NCBI GenBank assembly: GCA_021828405.1
Contig: JAKARZ010000010.1
Span: 1-48,368 of the forward strand
Source of the DNA: Bacillota bacterium
GTDB taxonomy: Bacteria; Bacillota_E; Sulfobacillia; Sulfobacillales; JAIMBI01
Direction: 5' to 3'
DNA: 48,368 bases
The position numbers were made by a program, and so were the translations under genes. This document shows, piece after piece, positions 17,781 to 26,184 of this stretch. The notes beneath the pieces were generated by a model, which saw only the letters and a list, made by a program, of their open reading frames with translations, was not told the origin of the DNA and ran no database searches. Numbering within the stretch: the first letter of the stretch is position 1; each line of letters begins with the position of its first letter.

Positions 17781-19037
17781 ATGGAGGAAAAATGGCAGCG
17801 GCCGCGCGGCACGCAGGACATCCTGCCCACAGACGCCGTGCGCGTGGAACGCTTGCGCCGGCTGGTGTCGGGGGTGGCTCACCTGTATGGATACGGCGCC
17901 ATCGAAACGCCGGTGCTGGAGCAGACGGCGGTGTTTGTGGACGGAGTGGGCGGTGGCACGGACATCGTCCAGCATGAGCGCTATTCGTTTGTGGACGCCG
18001 GGGGGGTGGCGCTCACGCTGCGGCCCGAGGGGACGGCGGCCGTGGCGCGCGCCTATGTGGAGAACGGACTGTCGGCGTGGCCCAAGCCAGTGCGTCTGTA
18101 TTACTGGGCGCCCATGTTTCGCCGCGAGCGCCCCCAGAAGGGGCGCTACCGCCAGCACCAGCAATACGGCTTTGAGTTGTACGGCTCGCCGGAGCCAGCG
18201 GCTGACGCGGAAGTGCTGCTCGTGGCCCGCCGCCTGCTGCAGGAGGTGGGCCTCACGCCGCAGGTGCTGGTGAACTCGATTGGATGCGACGTGTGCCGGC
18301 CGGGGTACCGGGCGGCGCTGGTCTCGTACTTTGAGAAGCGGTGGGACGATCTGTGCGAGGACTGCCGGCGCCGCGCCGCGGAAAATCCGCTGCGCGTGCT
18401 GGACTGCAAGCGGGACCGGGAGGTCGCGCGGAGCGCGCCGGACATCGCTGAATTTTGGTGTGCGGCGTGCCAAGTCCATCAGGACGTCGTCATGGCGCTG
18501 GTGGCTGACCAGGGCGTGACTGCGCTGAGGGATCCCACTTTGGTGCGGGGCCTCGACTATTACTATCGGACGGTCTTTGAAGTGCACGATCCCTCCCTCG
18601 GCGCACAGTCCACGGTGCTGGGGGGCGGACGCTACGACGGGCTGACTGCCCGGGTGGGCGGGGCACCGGTGCCCGCCGTGGGGTTTGCCGGCGGCGTCGA
18701 GCGCCTGCTCATGGCGGCAGGGAGCGCGGTTTCAGAAGAGCCGGCGCCGCGGGCCTACGTCGCACAGGTGGGGCCCGGGCGAGAAGCCTGGCGGGTGGGG
18801 GAGATGCTGCGGGACGCGGGCATTCCCACCGAGGTGGATCTGATGGGCCGCAGCCTGAAGGCGCAGATGAAAGAAGCCGGCCGGCGTGCCGCCGTGGTCG
18901 TGCTGGCGGGGGGCCAGGCATGGGAGCTCGGGCGCGTCGGGATCAGGCGGCTGGCCGATGGCCGCGAGGCCGAGGTCTCGATCGGGGATGTGGCCGAGAG
19001 GGTGCGCGTGTGGCTAGGCGACGGCGAGGAGGCATGA
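17781..19037 (+). CDS. hisS: Histidyl-tRNA synthetase
   Basis: A 418-residue class II synthetase. PRGTQDILP opens the protein; motif 2 is near YYWAPMFRRERPQKGRYRQH, the histidine-binding stretch is DPTLVRGLDYYYRTVFE, and GGGRYDGL is intact. A C-terminal anticodon-binding domain follows. ATG 17781 was chosen because AAGGAGG ends 8 nt upstream and because the family consensus begins here. Only 13 nt separate it from dtd, so there is no room for a T-box leader of the kind that precedes hisS in many Firmicutes. Confidence 0.95.
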   Translation: MEEKWQRPRGTQDILPTDAVRVERLRRLVSGVAHLYGYGAIETPVLEQTAVFVDGVGGGTDIVQHERYSFVDAGGVALTLRPEGTAAVARAYVENGLSAWPKPVRLYYWAPMFRRERPQKGRYRQHQQYGFELYGSPEPAADAEVLLVARRLLQEVGLTPQVLVNSIGCDVCRPGYRAALVSYFEKRWDDLCEDCRRRAAENPLRVLDCKRDREVARSAPDIAEFWCAACQVHQDVVMALVADQGVTALRDPTLVRGLDYYYRTVFEVHDPSLGAQSTVLGGGRYDGLTARVGGAPVPAVGFAGGVERLLMAAGSAVSEEPAPRAYVAQVGPGREAWRVGEMLRDAGIPTEVDLMGRSLKAQMKEAGRRAAVVVLAGGQAWELGRVGIRRLADGREAEVSIGDVAERVRVWLGDGEEA

Positions 19038-19044
19038 CGGAGCG

Positions 19045-20829
19045 GTGAGCAGCAGCCAGAGTGACGTGGGCCGAACCGAGTACTGCGGCCGGGTTGGCGC
19101 CGGGTGGGTAGGCAAGATCGTGACGGTGGCGGGGTGGGTTCACCGCCGCCGGGATCACGGGGGCCTGGTTTTCATCGATCTGCGGGACCGGACCGGCTTG
19201 GTGCAGGTGGTGGTGAGCCCCGACGCGGCGGCGGCATTTGAGACCGCCGCCGCGGTGCGCGCCGAGTGGGTAGTGTCGACGACCGGGGAGGTGGCGTCAC
19301 GGCCGGAGGGCATGGCGAATCCCGACTTGGCGACCGGTGCCGTCGAAATACGGGCCACATCGCTGACCGTGTGGTCGCGCTCCGACACGCCGCCCGTGTC
19401 CCCTCAGGACGGGGCTCAGGTGGATGAACGGCTCAGGCTGAAGCATCGGTACCTCGATCTGCGGCGCCCCGAGCTTCTCAGAAATTTCGTGCTGCGGGAC
19501 CGTGTGGTGTTTGCCGTGCGGCGCTGGATGCACGCACACGAGTTCTTAGACATCGAAACCCCGACCTTGGGGCGCAGCACCCCCGAGGGGGCCCGCGACT
19601 TTCTGGTGCCCAGCCGCCTGCAGCCCGGGCACGTCTACGCCCTGCCCCAGAGCCCTCAGGTATGGAAGCAGCTGCTGATGGTCGGGGGACTTGATCGCTA
19701 CTACCAGATTGTCAAGGTGTTTCGCGACGAGGCGCTCCGCTCCGACCGGCAGCCGGAGTTTACGCAGATTGATGTCGAAACCGCTTTCCTGAGCCAGGGC
19801 GAAATCTTGGACCTCATGGAGGATATGGTGCGTACCGTGTTTCAGGAGGCTCTGGGGGTCACGTTGCCGGCGTGGCCGCGCCTCACGCATGTGGAGGCGT
19901 TGGCTCAATATGGGACAGACAAGCCCGACCTTCGCGCGGGCCCGCCGCTGGTGGACCTCACGGTGGCCGCACGGGAGGTGGCCACGCGGGCGCTGCCCGC
20001 TGACACGCGATGGATCGGTGTGGCCGCCGAAGGAGCAGCGCTCTCGCGCAAGCAGCTGGACACCATGGTGGACCGTGCCCGGGAGCAGGGTGCGCCGGGT
20101 TTGTTCTGGATCCGCCACACGGCCGACGGCTTTCGGACCAACGCGGGCCGGGCGCTGGCGGAAGGCGGCGCGGCCCGCCTTGCGAGCGCGGCGGGGCTGG
20201 GGCCCGATGGCCTGCTGGCGGTGGTGGCAGGACCGGCGCCGGCGGTGCACCGGCACGCGGGGGCTCTCCGATTAGAACTCGCGGCGCAACTGGGGCGCGT
20301 GGCGCCGGGGTTCCACTTCCTGTGGGTCACGGATTTTCCGCTGTTCGAGTGGTCGGAGGACGACGGCCGCTGGACGTCGGCGCACCATCCGTTCACCATG
20401 CCCCACCGGGACGACCTGGAGCTGCTGGCGACGGACCCCGGCCGCGCCCGTTCCCAAGCCTATGACGTGGTGCTGAACGGCGTGGAGTTGGCGTCCGGCA
20501 GCCTTCGAATCTATGACCCGCAATTGCAGGCGGACGTGTTTGCCGCGCTGGGGCTCACGCCGGCCGAGATTGCCAACAAATTCGGGTATCTTCTGGAGGC
20601 GTTTCGGTTTGGGCCGCCACCCCACGGGGGTATCGCGTTTGGCCTGGACCGCCTCGTGATGCTCATGGCGGGGGCGGACAGCCTGCGCGATGTGATTGCG
20701 TTCCCGAAGACGAACACCGGCTCCGATCCCGTCATGGGTTCGCCGGCCCCGGCCGACCCGGGGCAGTGGGCGGAGCTGCGGCTCACGCCGTGGGACGCGG
20801 ATCCCGGCCCTGTGTTGCCGCCCGCCTGA
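19045..20829 (+). CDS. aspS: Aspartyl-tRNA synthetase
   Basis: A 594-residue bacterial-type class II enzyme. It has the N-terminal OB anticodon domain (VAGWVHRRRDHGGLVFIDLR), class II motifs including FRDEALRSDRQPEFTQIDVE, the GAD insertion domain (about residues 290-410) and motif 3 (GIAFGLDRLVMLM). The start is GTG 19045, with GAGGAGG 12 nt upstream inside the end of hisS. The C-terminal tail after the usual end is slightly extended. Confidence 0.95.
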   Translation: MSSSQSDVGRTEYCGRVGAGWVGKIVTVAGWVHRRRDHGGLVFIDLRDRTGLVQVVVSPDAAAAFETAAAVRAEWVVSTTGEVASRPEGMANPDLATGAVEIRATSLTVWSRSDTPPVSPQDGAQVDERLRLKHRYLDLRRPELLRNFVLRDRVVFAVRRWMHAHEFLDIETPTLGRSTPEGARDFLVPSRLQPGHVYALPQSPQVWKQLLMVGGLDRYYQIVKVFRDEALRSDRQPEFTQIDVETAFLSQGEILDLMEDMVRTVFQEALGVTLPAWPRLTHVEALAQYGTDKPDLRAGPPLVDLTVAAREVATRALPADTRWIGVAAEGAALSRKQLDTMVDRAREQGAPGLFWIRHTADGFRTNAGRALAEGGAARLASAAGLGPDGLLAVVAGPAPAVHRHAGALRLELAAQLGRVAPGFHFLWVTDFPLFEWSEDDGRWTSAHHPFTMPHRDDLELLATDPGRARSQAYDVVLNGVELASGSLRIYDPQLQADVFAALGLTPAEIANKFGYLLEAFRFGPPPHGGIAFGLDRLVMLMAGADSLRDVIAFPKTNTGSDPVMGSPAPADPGQWAELRLTPWDADPGPVLPPA

Positions 20830-20954
20830 GATAAGCGCCCCGCCTGCTGGTGGGCACGAACCGCGGTGGCACGCCATCCTCGGCTCTTAGGCGGCCCCGT
20901 CACAAAGGCTCCTTGGCCAGGCAAGAAGGTGGCTCGATCCGCGTGAGCGGCGCG

Positions 20955-21287
20955 TCAGCGAATGGCGGTGGGGACGAAAAGGTCCACGAGGCCAATGATC
21001 AGGGCCGCGATGAGTGCCGCCACTACGGTCACATGCATGGTGGGAACGACAAACTGCACCAGCCAGATGACGGCGGCGGACACGAGAAATCCCACGATGC
21101 CACGCCCGTACGGCGATACTCCTCGCCCAAACAGCGCTTCCAGCAGATATCCCGCCACGCCGATGACAGCGGCGGCCACGAGCGCGTCCCAAAAGGTCAG
21201 CGGCGAAAATCCTGGAACCACATACCCCAGCAGCATCAGCACGAGTGCCGCCACGACGAAGCGAACGATGGCGCCGACCCATCCCAT
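20955..21287 (-). CDS. Phage-holin-family-4 (YvlD-like) membrane protein
   Basis: A 110-residue protein with four membrane segments and almost no soluble part, matching the phage_holin_4_2 family, which is common in bacterial chromosomes and not evidence of prophage. Family landmarks are LLGYVVPGF near residue 20 and the final membrane hairpin ending GLVDLFVPT. AAGGAGG lies 10 nt before the ATG. It converges with aspS. Confidence 0.8.
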   Translation of the reverse strand: MGWVGAIVRFVVAALVLMLLGYVVPGFSPLTFWDALVAAAVIGVAGYLLEALFGRGVSPYGRGIVGFLVSAAVIWLVQFVVPTMHVTVVAALIAALIIGLVDLFVPTAIR

Positions 21288-21492
21288 GTGCCCATCGCCT
21301 CCTTGATTGCGCCGCCAGGATTGCGCCGCCAGCGCCTGGGGCAGCGGCTCCTAGTGTGGCGCCGTCTGGGACTTTCATGCGGCGCGGGTCTAACGCCGAT
21401 GTGCGACGGGCACGCTAGGTCGGGATGCGGTGCCGCATCGCCACGTCGATTCCAGCGGACAACGTCGAAATCTGAGGAGGTGCACGGGCACC

Positions 21493-21795
21493 ATGGCCGA
21501 TCAAGGGAGCCCCAATCCAGGGAGCGAAGTGCCGAAGTCGTTTCAAGATCTGAAGGCGCGTGCCGCCGCCAAGATCCAGCGGGGCGACAAGGATGTCCAC
21601 CGCGACATCATTGAGATGGGCGATGCCATGCTGCAGGCGGGGGTGGAGCCCCAGACGCATCAAGACCACGTGGCTAAGTCGGTTTGGCAGTCCAGTCAGC
21701 CGCACGAAAAGCGCATGCTGGCGGAGTTGGTGGCCCGCATGGCGAAGGCCGAAGCGGATACGGCCAATGCGGCGAACCCGGATGCCCTCGGCTGA
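21493..21795 (+). CDS. Small soluble protein, DUF3243-like
   Basis: A 100-residue protein. The second half (GDAMLQAGVEPQTHQDHVAK followed by a LAELVARMAK helix) resembles the DUF3243 pattern of Firmicutes, a small helical protein of unknown role. The match is by eye and only moderate. ATG 21493 is chosen because GAGGAGG lies about 12 nt upstream; the frame is open to 21430 but that extension is not family-like. Confidence 0.55.
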   Translation: MADQGSPNPGSEVPKSFQDLKARAAAKIQRGDKDVHRDIIEMGDAMLQAGVEPQTHQDHVAKSVWQSSQPHEKRMLAELVARMAKAEADTANAANPDALG

Positions 21796-21849
21796 TTCAG
21801 GAGGGTGTGCTTCAGAGGACGGCTGGCCGGCAACGGCGGCCGTCTCTCC

Positions 21850-21878
21850 TTGTGCCCGCGGCCAGCGAGGCTTATAAT
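21850..21878 (+). promoter_or_regulatory. Promoter of the 6S RNA gene
   Basis: TTGTGC at 21850-21855 and a perfect TATAAT at 21873-21878 with ideal 17-nt spacing. Transcription would begin near 21885, at the predicted 5' end of the 6S RNA. Confidence 0.8.
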
Positions 21879-21884
21879 GCCGTC

Positions 21885-22099
21885 AGGTCCTGCAGTGTGC
21901 GTGCGCGTTGTGGTATGTTTTGAGCCAACACCATGACATAGGGAACCGGATCCTTGGGCAGGTGGCCGGCACGCCCCCCCGACAGGGCTAGGGGACGTCG
22001 AAAATTTGCGGGAGGTTCCCACCTGCTTGCGAGCAGGTTCAAAACGCCAAAGTCACACGGCATCGCGGGGCGTCGGCGGGGGTAAACCCCGCCGTTTTT
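21885..22099 (+). ncRNA. ssrS: 6S RNA
   Basis: 6S RNA binds the housekeeping RNA polymerase holoenzyme and mimics an open promoter. The outer closing stem pairs 21891-21899 with 22054-22062 (one mismatch). The next stem pairs 21917-21926 (GTTTTGAGCC) with 22036-22045 (GGTTCAAAAC), with one G-U. A third pairs 21941-21947 (GGGAACC) with 22014-22020 (GGTTCCC). A small hairpin at 22021-22038 sits on the 3' side of the central bubble, as in other Firmicutes. The gene has its own promoter and intrinsic terminator and lies downstream of aspS, the same neighbourhood as bsrA in Bacillus subtilis. Exact ends are estimates. Confidence 0.83.
22074..22099 (+). terminator. Rho-independent terminator of the 6S RNA gene
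   Basis: An 8-bp GC stem (22074-22081 with 22087-22094), a 5-nt loop and five Ts at 22095-22099. The T-run makes it directional for the + strand. It abuts the stop codon of the opposing XRE-cupin gene. Confidence 0.85.
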
Positions 22100-22658
22100 C
22101 ATGCAGTCGAGGGGGCGGCGGCGCGGTGCCCCCAGATCGCCTGCATGATGCTGTCGCCAGCGTGCCAGCGGTGGAGTCGCTCGGAGGGAAACGCCACGGA
22201 GTCCCCTGCCCAGGGCGTACGTGCGGTCGTCGGTGAATCCCAGGTGCAGCTGCCCACTCACCACACAGAGGAACTCTTCGCCGGGATGCCCGTGAAACAC
22301 GTCAACGCCCACGCCGGGATCCGTCGTCACCAGCAGGGGCCGGAGGTGCACGTCCCCCTGTGCCAGGCCGGGCAGAACCACGCCGCTGCCGGACCGGCCG
22401 GTCGCTGGCGCGGACCAGGGCAGGGTCGGCACCTCTGCGGCCTCTCACTAGGTCGATGAGGGTGATGCCGTAAAGGGTGGCCAGCGCCTGGAGGCGCGCG
22501 AGCGTGCCATTCGAGCGGCCGGCCTCCAGCGCAGCCAGGTGGGCCTCGCTCATCGCGACGCGGTGCGCGGCGGCGCTGCGGGACCACCCGCACGCCTCGC
22601 GCAGCGTTTGCAGCGTGCGGCCCAACTCGGTGCACCGATGGACCGGCGGCTCGTCCAA
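22099..22658 (-). pseudogene. XRE-cupin transcriptional regulator, two frameshifts
   Basis: Read across three frames this is one XRE-cupin regulator of about 185 residues. Frame one carries the helix-turn-helix, from MDEPPVHRCTELGRTLQTLR to LATLYGITLIDLV. About 40 residues later the homology moves to the +1 frame (GVVLPGLAQGDVHLRPLLV, then the cupin core VDVFHGHPGEEFLCVVSGQL). At a GGGG run near the ALGRG segment it moves +1 again into DSVAFPSERLHRWHAGDS and ends at TGA 22099-22101. Each conserved half is intact in its own frame. Either the gene is a recent pseudogene or the sequence has two indel errors. Such regulators usually control a nearby metabolic gene; ltaE diverges from it. Confidence 0.75.
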
Positions 22659-22899
22659 CTCCCCGAGAACAGCGGCCGCAGTCGCCTGCCGCGTTCCACG
22701 GGCCGCTGCGGGATCCTATGACGCATGACGCCTTCTTCCTTCGTGGACCGGGCCGTACACTCCCTGTTCGTTCGCTGCGGGCCCCGAAATTCCTGCCGTC
22801 GGCCGCGCCAGGGCGCGGGGGCGTGATGGCCTCAGGGATGGTATGCTGGCCGTGCCCGAGTGTCGGTGGGCGAACTGATTCCCGAGGGGGGCACCTCCG

Positions 22900-23919
22900 A
22901 TGATTGATTTGCGCAGCGACACCGTGACGCAGCCCACGCCCGCCATGCGGCGCGCCATGGCGGACGCCGAGGTCGGAGACGACGTTTACGGGGAAGATCC
23001 CATCGTCAACCGGCTGCAATCGGAAGTCGCTGGGATTATGAAGAAACCTGCCGCGCTGTACGTCCCCACGGCCACCATGGCGAACCAGTTGGCGGTGCTG
23101 AGCCACACCGAGCGTGGGGACGAAGTGTTCTTGGACGAAGACGCCCACATTTATTACTACGAGGCGGGGGCGCCCGCTCTTTTGGCGGGTGTCACCTGTC
23201 ATGTCCTGCCGCACGCGTTTGGGGTGATCGACGCGGAGGTGCTGGAGGCCGCCATTCGACCTGCCAACGTGCACCACCCCCGCCCTCGCCTGCTGGTGGT
23301 GGAAGACACCCACAACCGGTCGGGTGGGTCGGCCGTGCCTGCGGCGATGCTGGCGCCCGCCGCTGCGGTGGCGCGTCGGCATGACTTGGCGGTGCACATG
23401 GATGGGGCCCGGCTGTTTAATGCGGCCGTGGCGCTTTCCGTTGACCCCGCTGAGCTGGCCGCCGACGCGGACAGTGTGACGCTCTGCCTGTCGAAAGGCC
23501 TGGGCGCGCCGATGGGCGCCCTGCTGGTTGGCTCGGCCGCGCTAATCGACCGGGCGCGCCGGTACCGCAAGCAATTGGGCGGCGGCATGCGGCAGGCCGG
23601 CATCGTGGCGGCCGCAGGGTTGTATGCCTTGGCGAACCATGTCCAGCGGCTGCGCGAGGACCATCGGCGTGCGCAGGCGCTGGCGTCGGCGCTGTCCGCG
23701 CTGCCCGGATATCGGGTCGTGCTCCCTCCGGTGTCCACGAACATGGTGATGGTGGATGTGCGGGGCCCGCTCGACGGCCTCTTGCGCGACGCGCTGGCGG
23801 CGGGCATTCGACTGGGGGCGGTCGGTCCCCAGCGCCTGCGGCTCGTGACCCATCTGGACATCGGGGATGCGGATGTGGAGGCGGTGGTCGCGTTCTTCCG
23901 CCGGGTGGCGCGGAGCTGA
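22900..23919 (+). CDS. ltaE: Low-specificity L-threonine aldolase
   Basis: A 339-residue PLP enzyme splitting L-threonine/allo-threonine into glycine and acetaldehyde. The N-terminus MIDLRSDTVTQPTPAMRRAM is diagnostic, followed by GDDVYGEDP. HMDGARLFNAA holds the PLP-contacting Asp, and the Schiff-base lysine is Lys199 in LCLSKGLGAP. The ATG is preceded by a G-rich site. rarA starts 6 nt after the stop, so the two are probably co-transcribed. Confidence 0.93.
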   Translation: MIDLRSDTVTQPTPAMRRAMADAEVGDDVYGEDPIVNRLQSEVAGIMKKPAALYVPTATMANQLAVLSHTERGDEVFLDEDAHIYYYEAGAPALLAGVTCHVLPHAFGVIDAEVLEAAIRPANVHHPRPRLLVVEDTHNRSGGSAVPAAMLAPAAAVARRHDLAVHMDGARLFNAAVALSVDPAELAADADSVTLCLSKGLGAPMGALLVGSAALIDRARRYRKQLGGGMRQAGIVAAAGLYALANHVQRLREDHRRAQALASALSALPGYRVVLPPVSTNMVMVDVRGPLDGLLRDALAAGIRLGAVGPQRLRLVTHLDIGDADVEAVVAFFRRVARS

Positions 23920-23925
23920 CCCGCC

Positions 23926-25299
23926 GTGGATCTTTTCGGCGCGGCGGGCGAACAGAATCGGGCGGCGGCGGCTCCGCTGCCGGAGCGCCTGCGGCCTGAG
24001 CGATTGGCCGACGTGGTGGGCCAGCCGCGCCTCACCGGGCCCGGCGGCATCCTCACGCGGATGGTGGCGGCCCACCGGGTGCGCTCGCTGGTGTTGTTCG
24101 GCCCGCCGGGATCGGGCAAGACCAGCCTCGCTCGCGCGCTAGCGCAGGAAGCGGGCCTGGCCTACGCGCCGCTGTCGGCGGTGGAGAGCGGTGTGGCGGA
24201 CGTGCGCCGACTGGTGGAGGCCGCGCGCGAGCGGTGGGCTCACGCGGGGCGGGGCACCCTAGTTTTCTTAGATGAAATTCACCGCTTCAGCCGGTCCCAG
24301 CAGGATGTGCTGCTTCCTCACGTGGAAGACGGCACCGTGGTGCTGGTGGGGGCGACCGCGCAAAATCCCTGGGTCAGCCTGAACCCGGCCCTGCTGTCCC
24401 GGTGCCTGGCCCTGGAGTTGGCTCCGCTCGGTCGGGCGCATGTGCAGCGGGTGCTGGAACGGGCGATGGCGCGGCGGGACGAGTGGCTGCCCGGCGCCGC
24501 GGCCACGCCCGCAGCCCTAGCCCAAATTGCGGACCGGGCGGGCGGTGACGCCCGGCTCGCGCTCACCCTGCTGGAGTGGGCATGCCTGGCGGCGCCCGAG
24601 GGCCTGGACGTGGGACCGGCGCTGGACGCACTGTGGGGGGAGGTGCCCCACTATCACGACCGGGGCGGTGACCGCCACTACGACCGGGCCTCGGCGCTGA
24701 TCAAGAGTGTGCGCGGGTCGGACCCGGACGCGGCGCTGTTTTGGTTCGGACAATTGCTGGCCGGCGGGGAAGATCCCCACTTCATCTCGCGCCGCCTCAT
24801 GATCTTGGCGGCGGAGGACGTGGGGCTCGCCGATCCCCAGGCCCTCGTGATTGCCGCCGCCGCACATCAGGCCCTGGAGGCCGTGGGGATGCCGGAGGCG
24901 CGGCTCCCGCTGGCCGAGGCGCTGATTTATCTGGCGCTTGCCCCCAAATCGGCCAGCGTGGTGGCGGCGCTGGCCGCGTTGGACAAAGCCGTGGCACAGC
25001 ACGGGGACGCCCCGGTGCCTGACGCTCTGCGCGATGTGAGCTATCGGCCGGATGTGCGGGAGCACCCAGGGCGCGCCGGCTACGAATATCCTCACGACGC
25101 TCCGGGGCACTTCCTGCCTACCGCTCACCTCCCGCCCTCGGTGGGAGGGACGCCGTTCTACACGCCGTCGGACCAAGGGGCCGAGCCCTCCGTGAGCCGC
25201 CGACTGGCCGAGTGGGCCCGGGCACGGCGGGAGGCCGCCGGGGCCGTCCGTCCGCCGGACCCGCCTCCAACCTCCGGACAAGCAACACCCCATGAATAG
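23926..25299 (+). CDS. rarA: Replication-associated recombination protein RarA (MgsA), AAA+ ATPase
   Basis: A 457-residue clamp-loader-like AAA+ protein acting at stalled forks. It opens with MDLFGAAGEQ and LPERLRPERLADVVGQ. Walker A is GPPGSGKT (59-66), Walker B is LVFLDEIHRF and sensor 1 is VLVGATAQNP. The C-terminal tetramerisation domain includes RGSDPDAALFWFGQLLAGGE and YEYPHDAPGHF. GTG 23926 matches the family start. The tail after about residue 415 is extended and Pro/Ala-rich. Confidence 0.92.
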   Translation: MDLFGAAGEQNRAAAAPLPERLRPERLADVVGQPRLTGPGGILTRMVAAHRVRSLVLFGPPGSGKTSLARALAQEAGLAYAPLSAVESGVADVRRLVEAARERWAHAGRGTLVFLDEIHRFSRSQQDVLLPHVEDGTVVLVGATAQNPWVSLNPALLSRCLALELAPLGRAHVQRVLERAMARRDEWLPGAAATPAALAQIADRAGGDARLALTLLEWACLAAPEGLDVGPALDALWGEVPHYHDRGGDRHYDRASALIKSVRGSDPDAALFWFGQLLAGGEDPHFISRRLMILAAEDVGLADPQALVIAAAAHQALEAVGMPEARLPLAEALIYLALAPKSASVVAALAALDKAVAQHGDAPVPDALRDVSYRPDVREHPGRAGYEYPHDAPGHFLPTAHLPPSVGGTPFYTPSDQGAEPSVSRRLAEWARARREAAGAVRPPDPPPTSGQATPHE

Positions 25300-25340
25300 G
25301 ATGCCGCGAATCGGCCACGCTACCCGCGGGGGGGTGGCGC

Positions 25341-25754
25341 ATGGGTCAGGGAATCAAGGTGCGCCCGGCCAAAGGCTTGAAGCGCCACCCCGCGCAAGTC
25401 CTGGCCACGTATCGCACGGGAACGTGGGCGTGGATGCTACACCGCATCTCGGGCCTGCTGATTTTGGTGTATCTGTACTTTCAGCTCATCGTGCTCTCGT
25501 CCGACGTGTGGCTCCACGGCAACGCCGACTTCAGTCGGGTGGTGAGGGAGCTGACGGCGCCGCCGTTCGTGCTGGCGGACCTAGTGCTGTTCGTCCTGAT
25601 CCTCTACCACGCGCTCAATGGCATCCGTATCATGCTGTTTGACCTCGGCTATGGGACTGGGCATCAGCGGCAGCTGTTCTGGGGACTGATGGGGGTTGGC
25701 GCGGTCGTGTTGGCGGCCGTGTCGGCGGCGCTGCTGCCTCTGGCGCACGTGTAG
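25341..25754 (+). CDS. sdhC: Succinate dehydrogenase cytochrome b subunit SdhC
   Basis: A 137-residue membrane anchor with three membrane segments. TWAWMLHRISGLLILVYLY is the conserved N-terminal quinone-site region, and LYHALNGIRIMLFDLG carries the histidine that ligates heme b. It is the first gene of sdhCDBA, 41 nt after rarA; a G-rich ribosome site precedes the ATG. Confidence 0.9.
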   Translation: MGQGIKVRPAKGLKRHPAQVLATYRTGTWAWMLHRISGLLILVYLYFQLIVLSSDVWLHGNADFSRVVRELTAPPFVLADLVLFVLILYHALNGIRIMLFDLGYGTGHQRQLFWGLMGVGAVVLAAVSAALLPLAHV

Positions 25755-25756
25755 CC

Positions 25757-26146
25757 GTGGCATCGAGCAGTCATCCGCCCGAGAGCGGCCACAGCGGCGT
25801 CTGGCCCTGGCTGCTGCAGCGCGTGTCCGCTGCCCTGCTATTAGTCTTTTTCATGACGTACCTGGGGGTCGAGCGTGCCATGCGCCCGGGGTCACGCATC
25901 AGCTATCGCGCGGTGTTGGATCGACTGCTGCACGGGGTCTATGGGGTTGTGGATGTGGGGCTGCTGGCCGTGGCCGTGTTCCACGGGTTGGCCGGCTTAC
26001 GCGGCATGCTGGTGGAACGCACCAGCGAGCCGGCCGCCGCGCGCGCGGTGACCACCATCCTCTGGGTGCTGGGCGTGGCGACATTTGTCTTCGGGGTGGA
26101 TGTGCTGTCGCCGTTCCTGGTTGGGCATCCCTGGTTTCGGATCTGA
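25757..26146 (+). CDS. sdhD: Succinate dehydrogenase membrane anchor SdhD
   Basis: A 129-residue second anchor with three membrane segments. WPWLLQRVSAALLLVF and VFHGLAGLRGML match the SdhD pattern; the latter His may ligate heme b. GTG 25757 lies 2 nt after the sdhC stop, so translation is likely coupled. Confidence 0.85.
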   Translation: MASSSHPPESGHSGVWPWLLQRVSAALLLVFFMTYLGVERAMRPGSRISYRAVLDRLLHGVYGVVDVGLLAVAVFHGLAGLRGMLVERTSEPAAARAVTTILWVLGVATFVFGVDVLSPFLVGHPWFRI

Positions 26147-26184
26147 CGGGGCACCGCCGCGGTAAGGTGAGAAGGGCGGGGACA

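Noticed and set aside
20844..20900. T-box-like GCGGTGGCACGCC after aspS
   Set aside because: No synthetase or amino-acid gene follows on that strand within 600 nt, and no leader structure is seen.
20955..21287. Prophage signal from the holin-like protein
   Set aside because: Family-4 holin-like proteins are ordinary chromosomal genes; no phage gene lies nearby.
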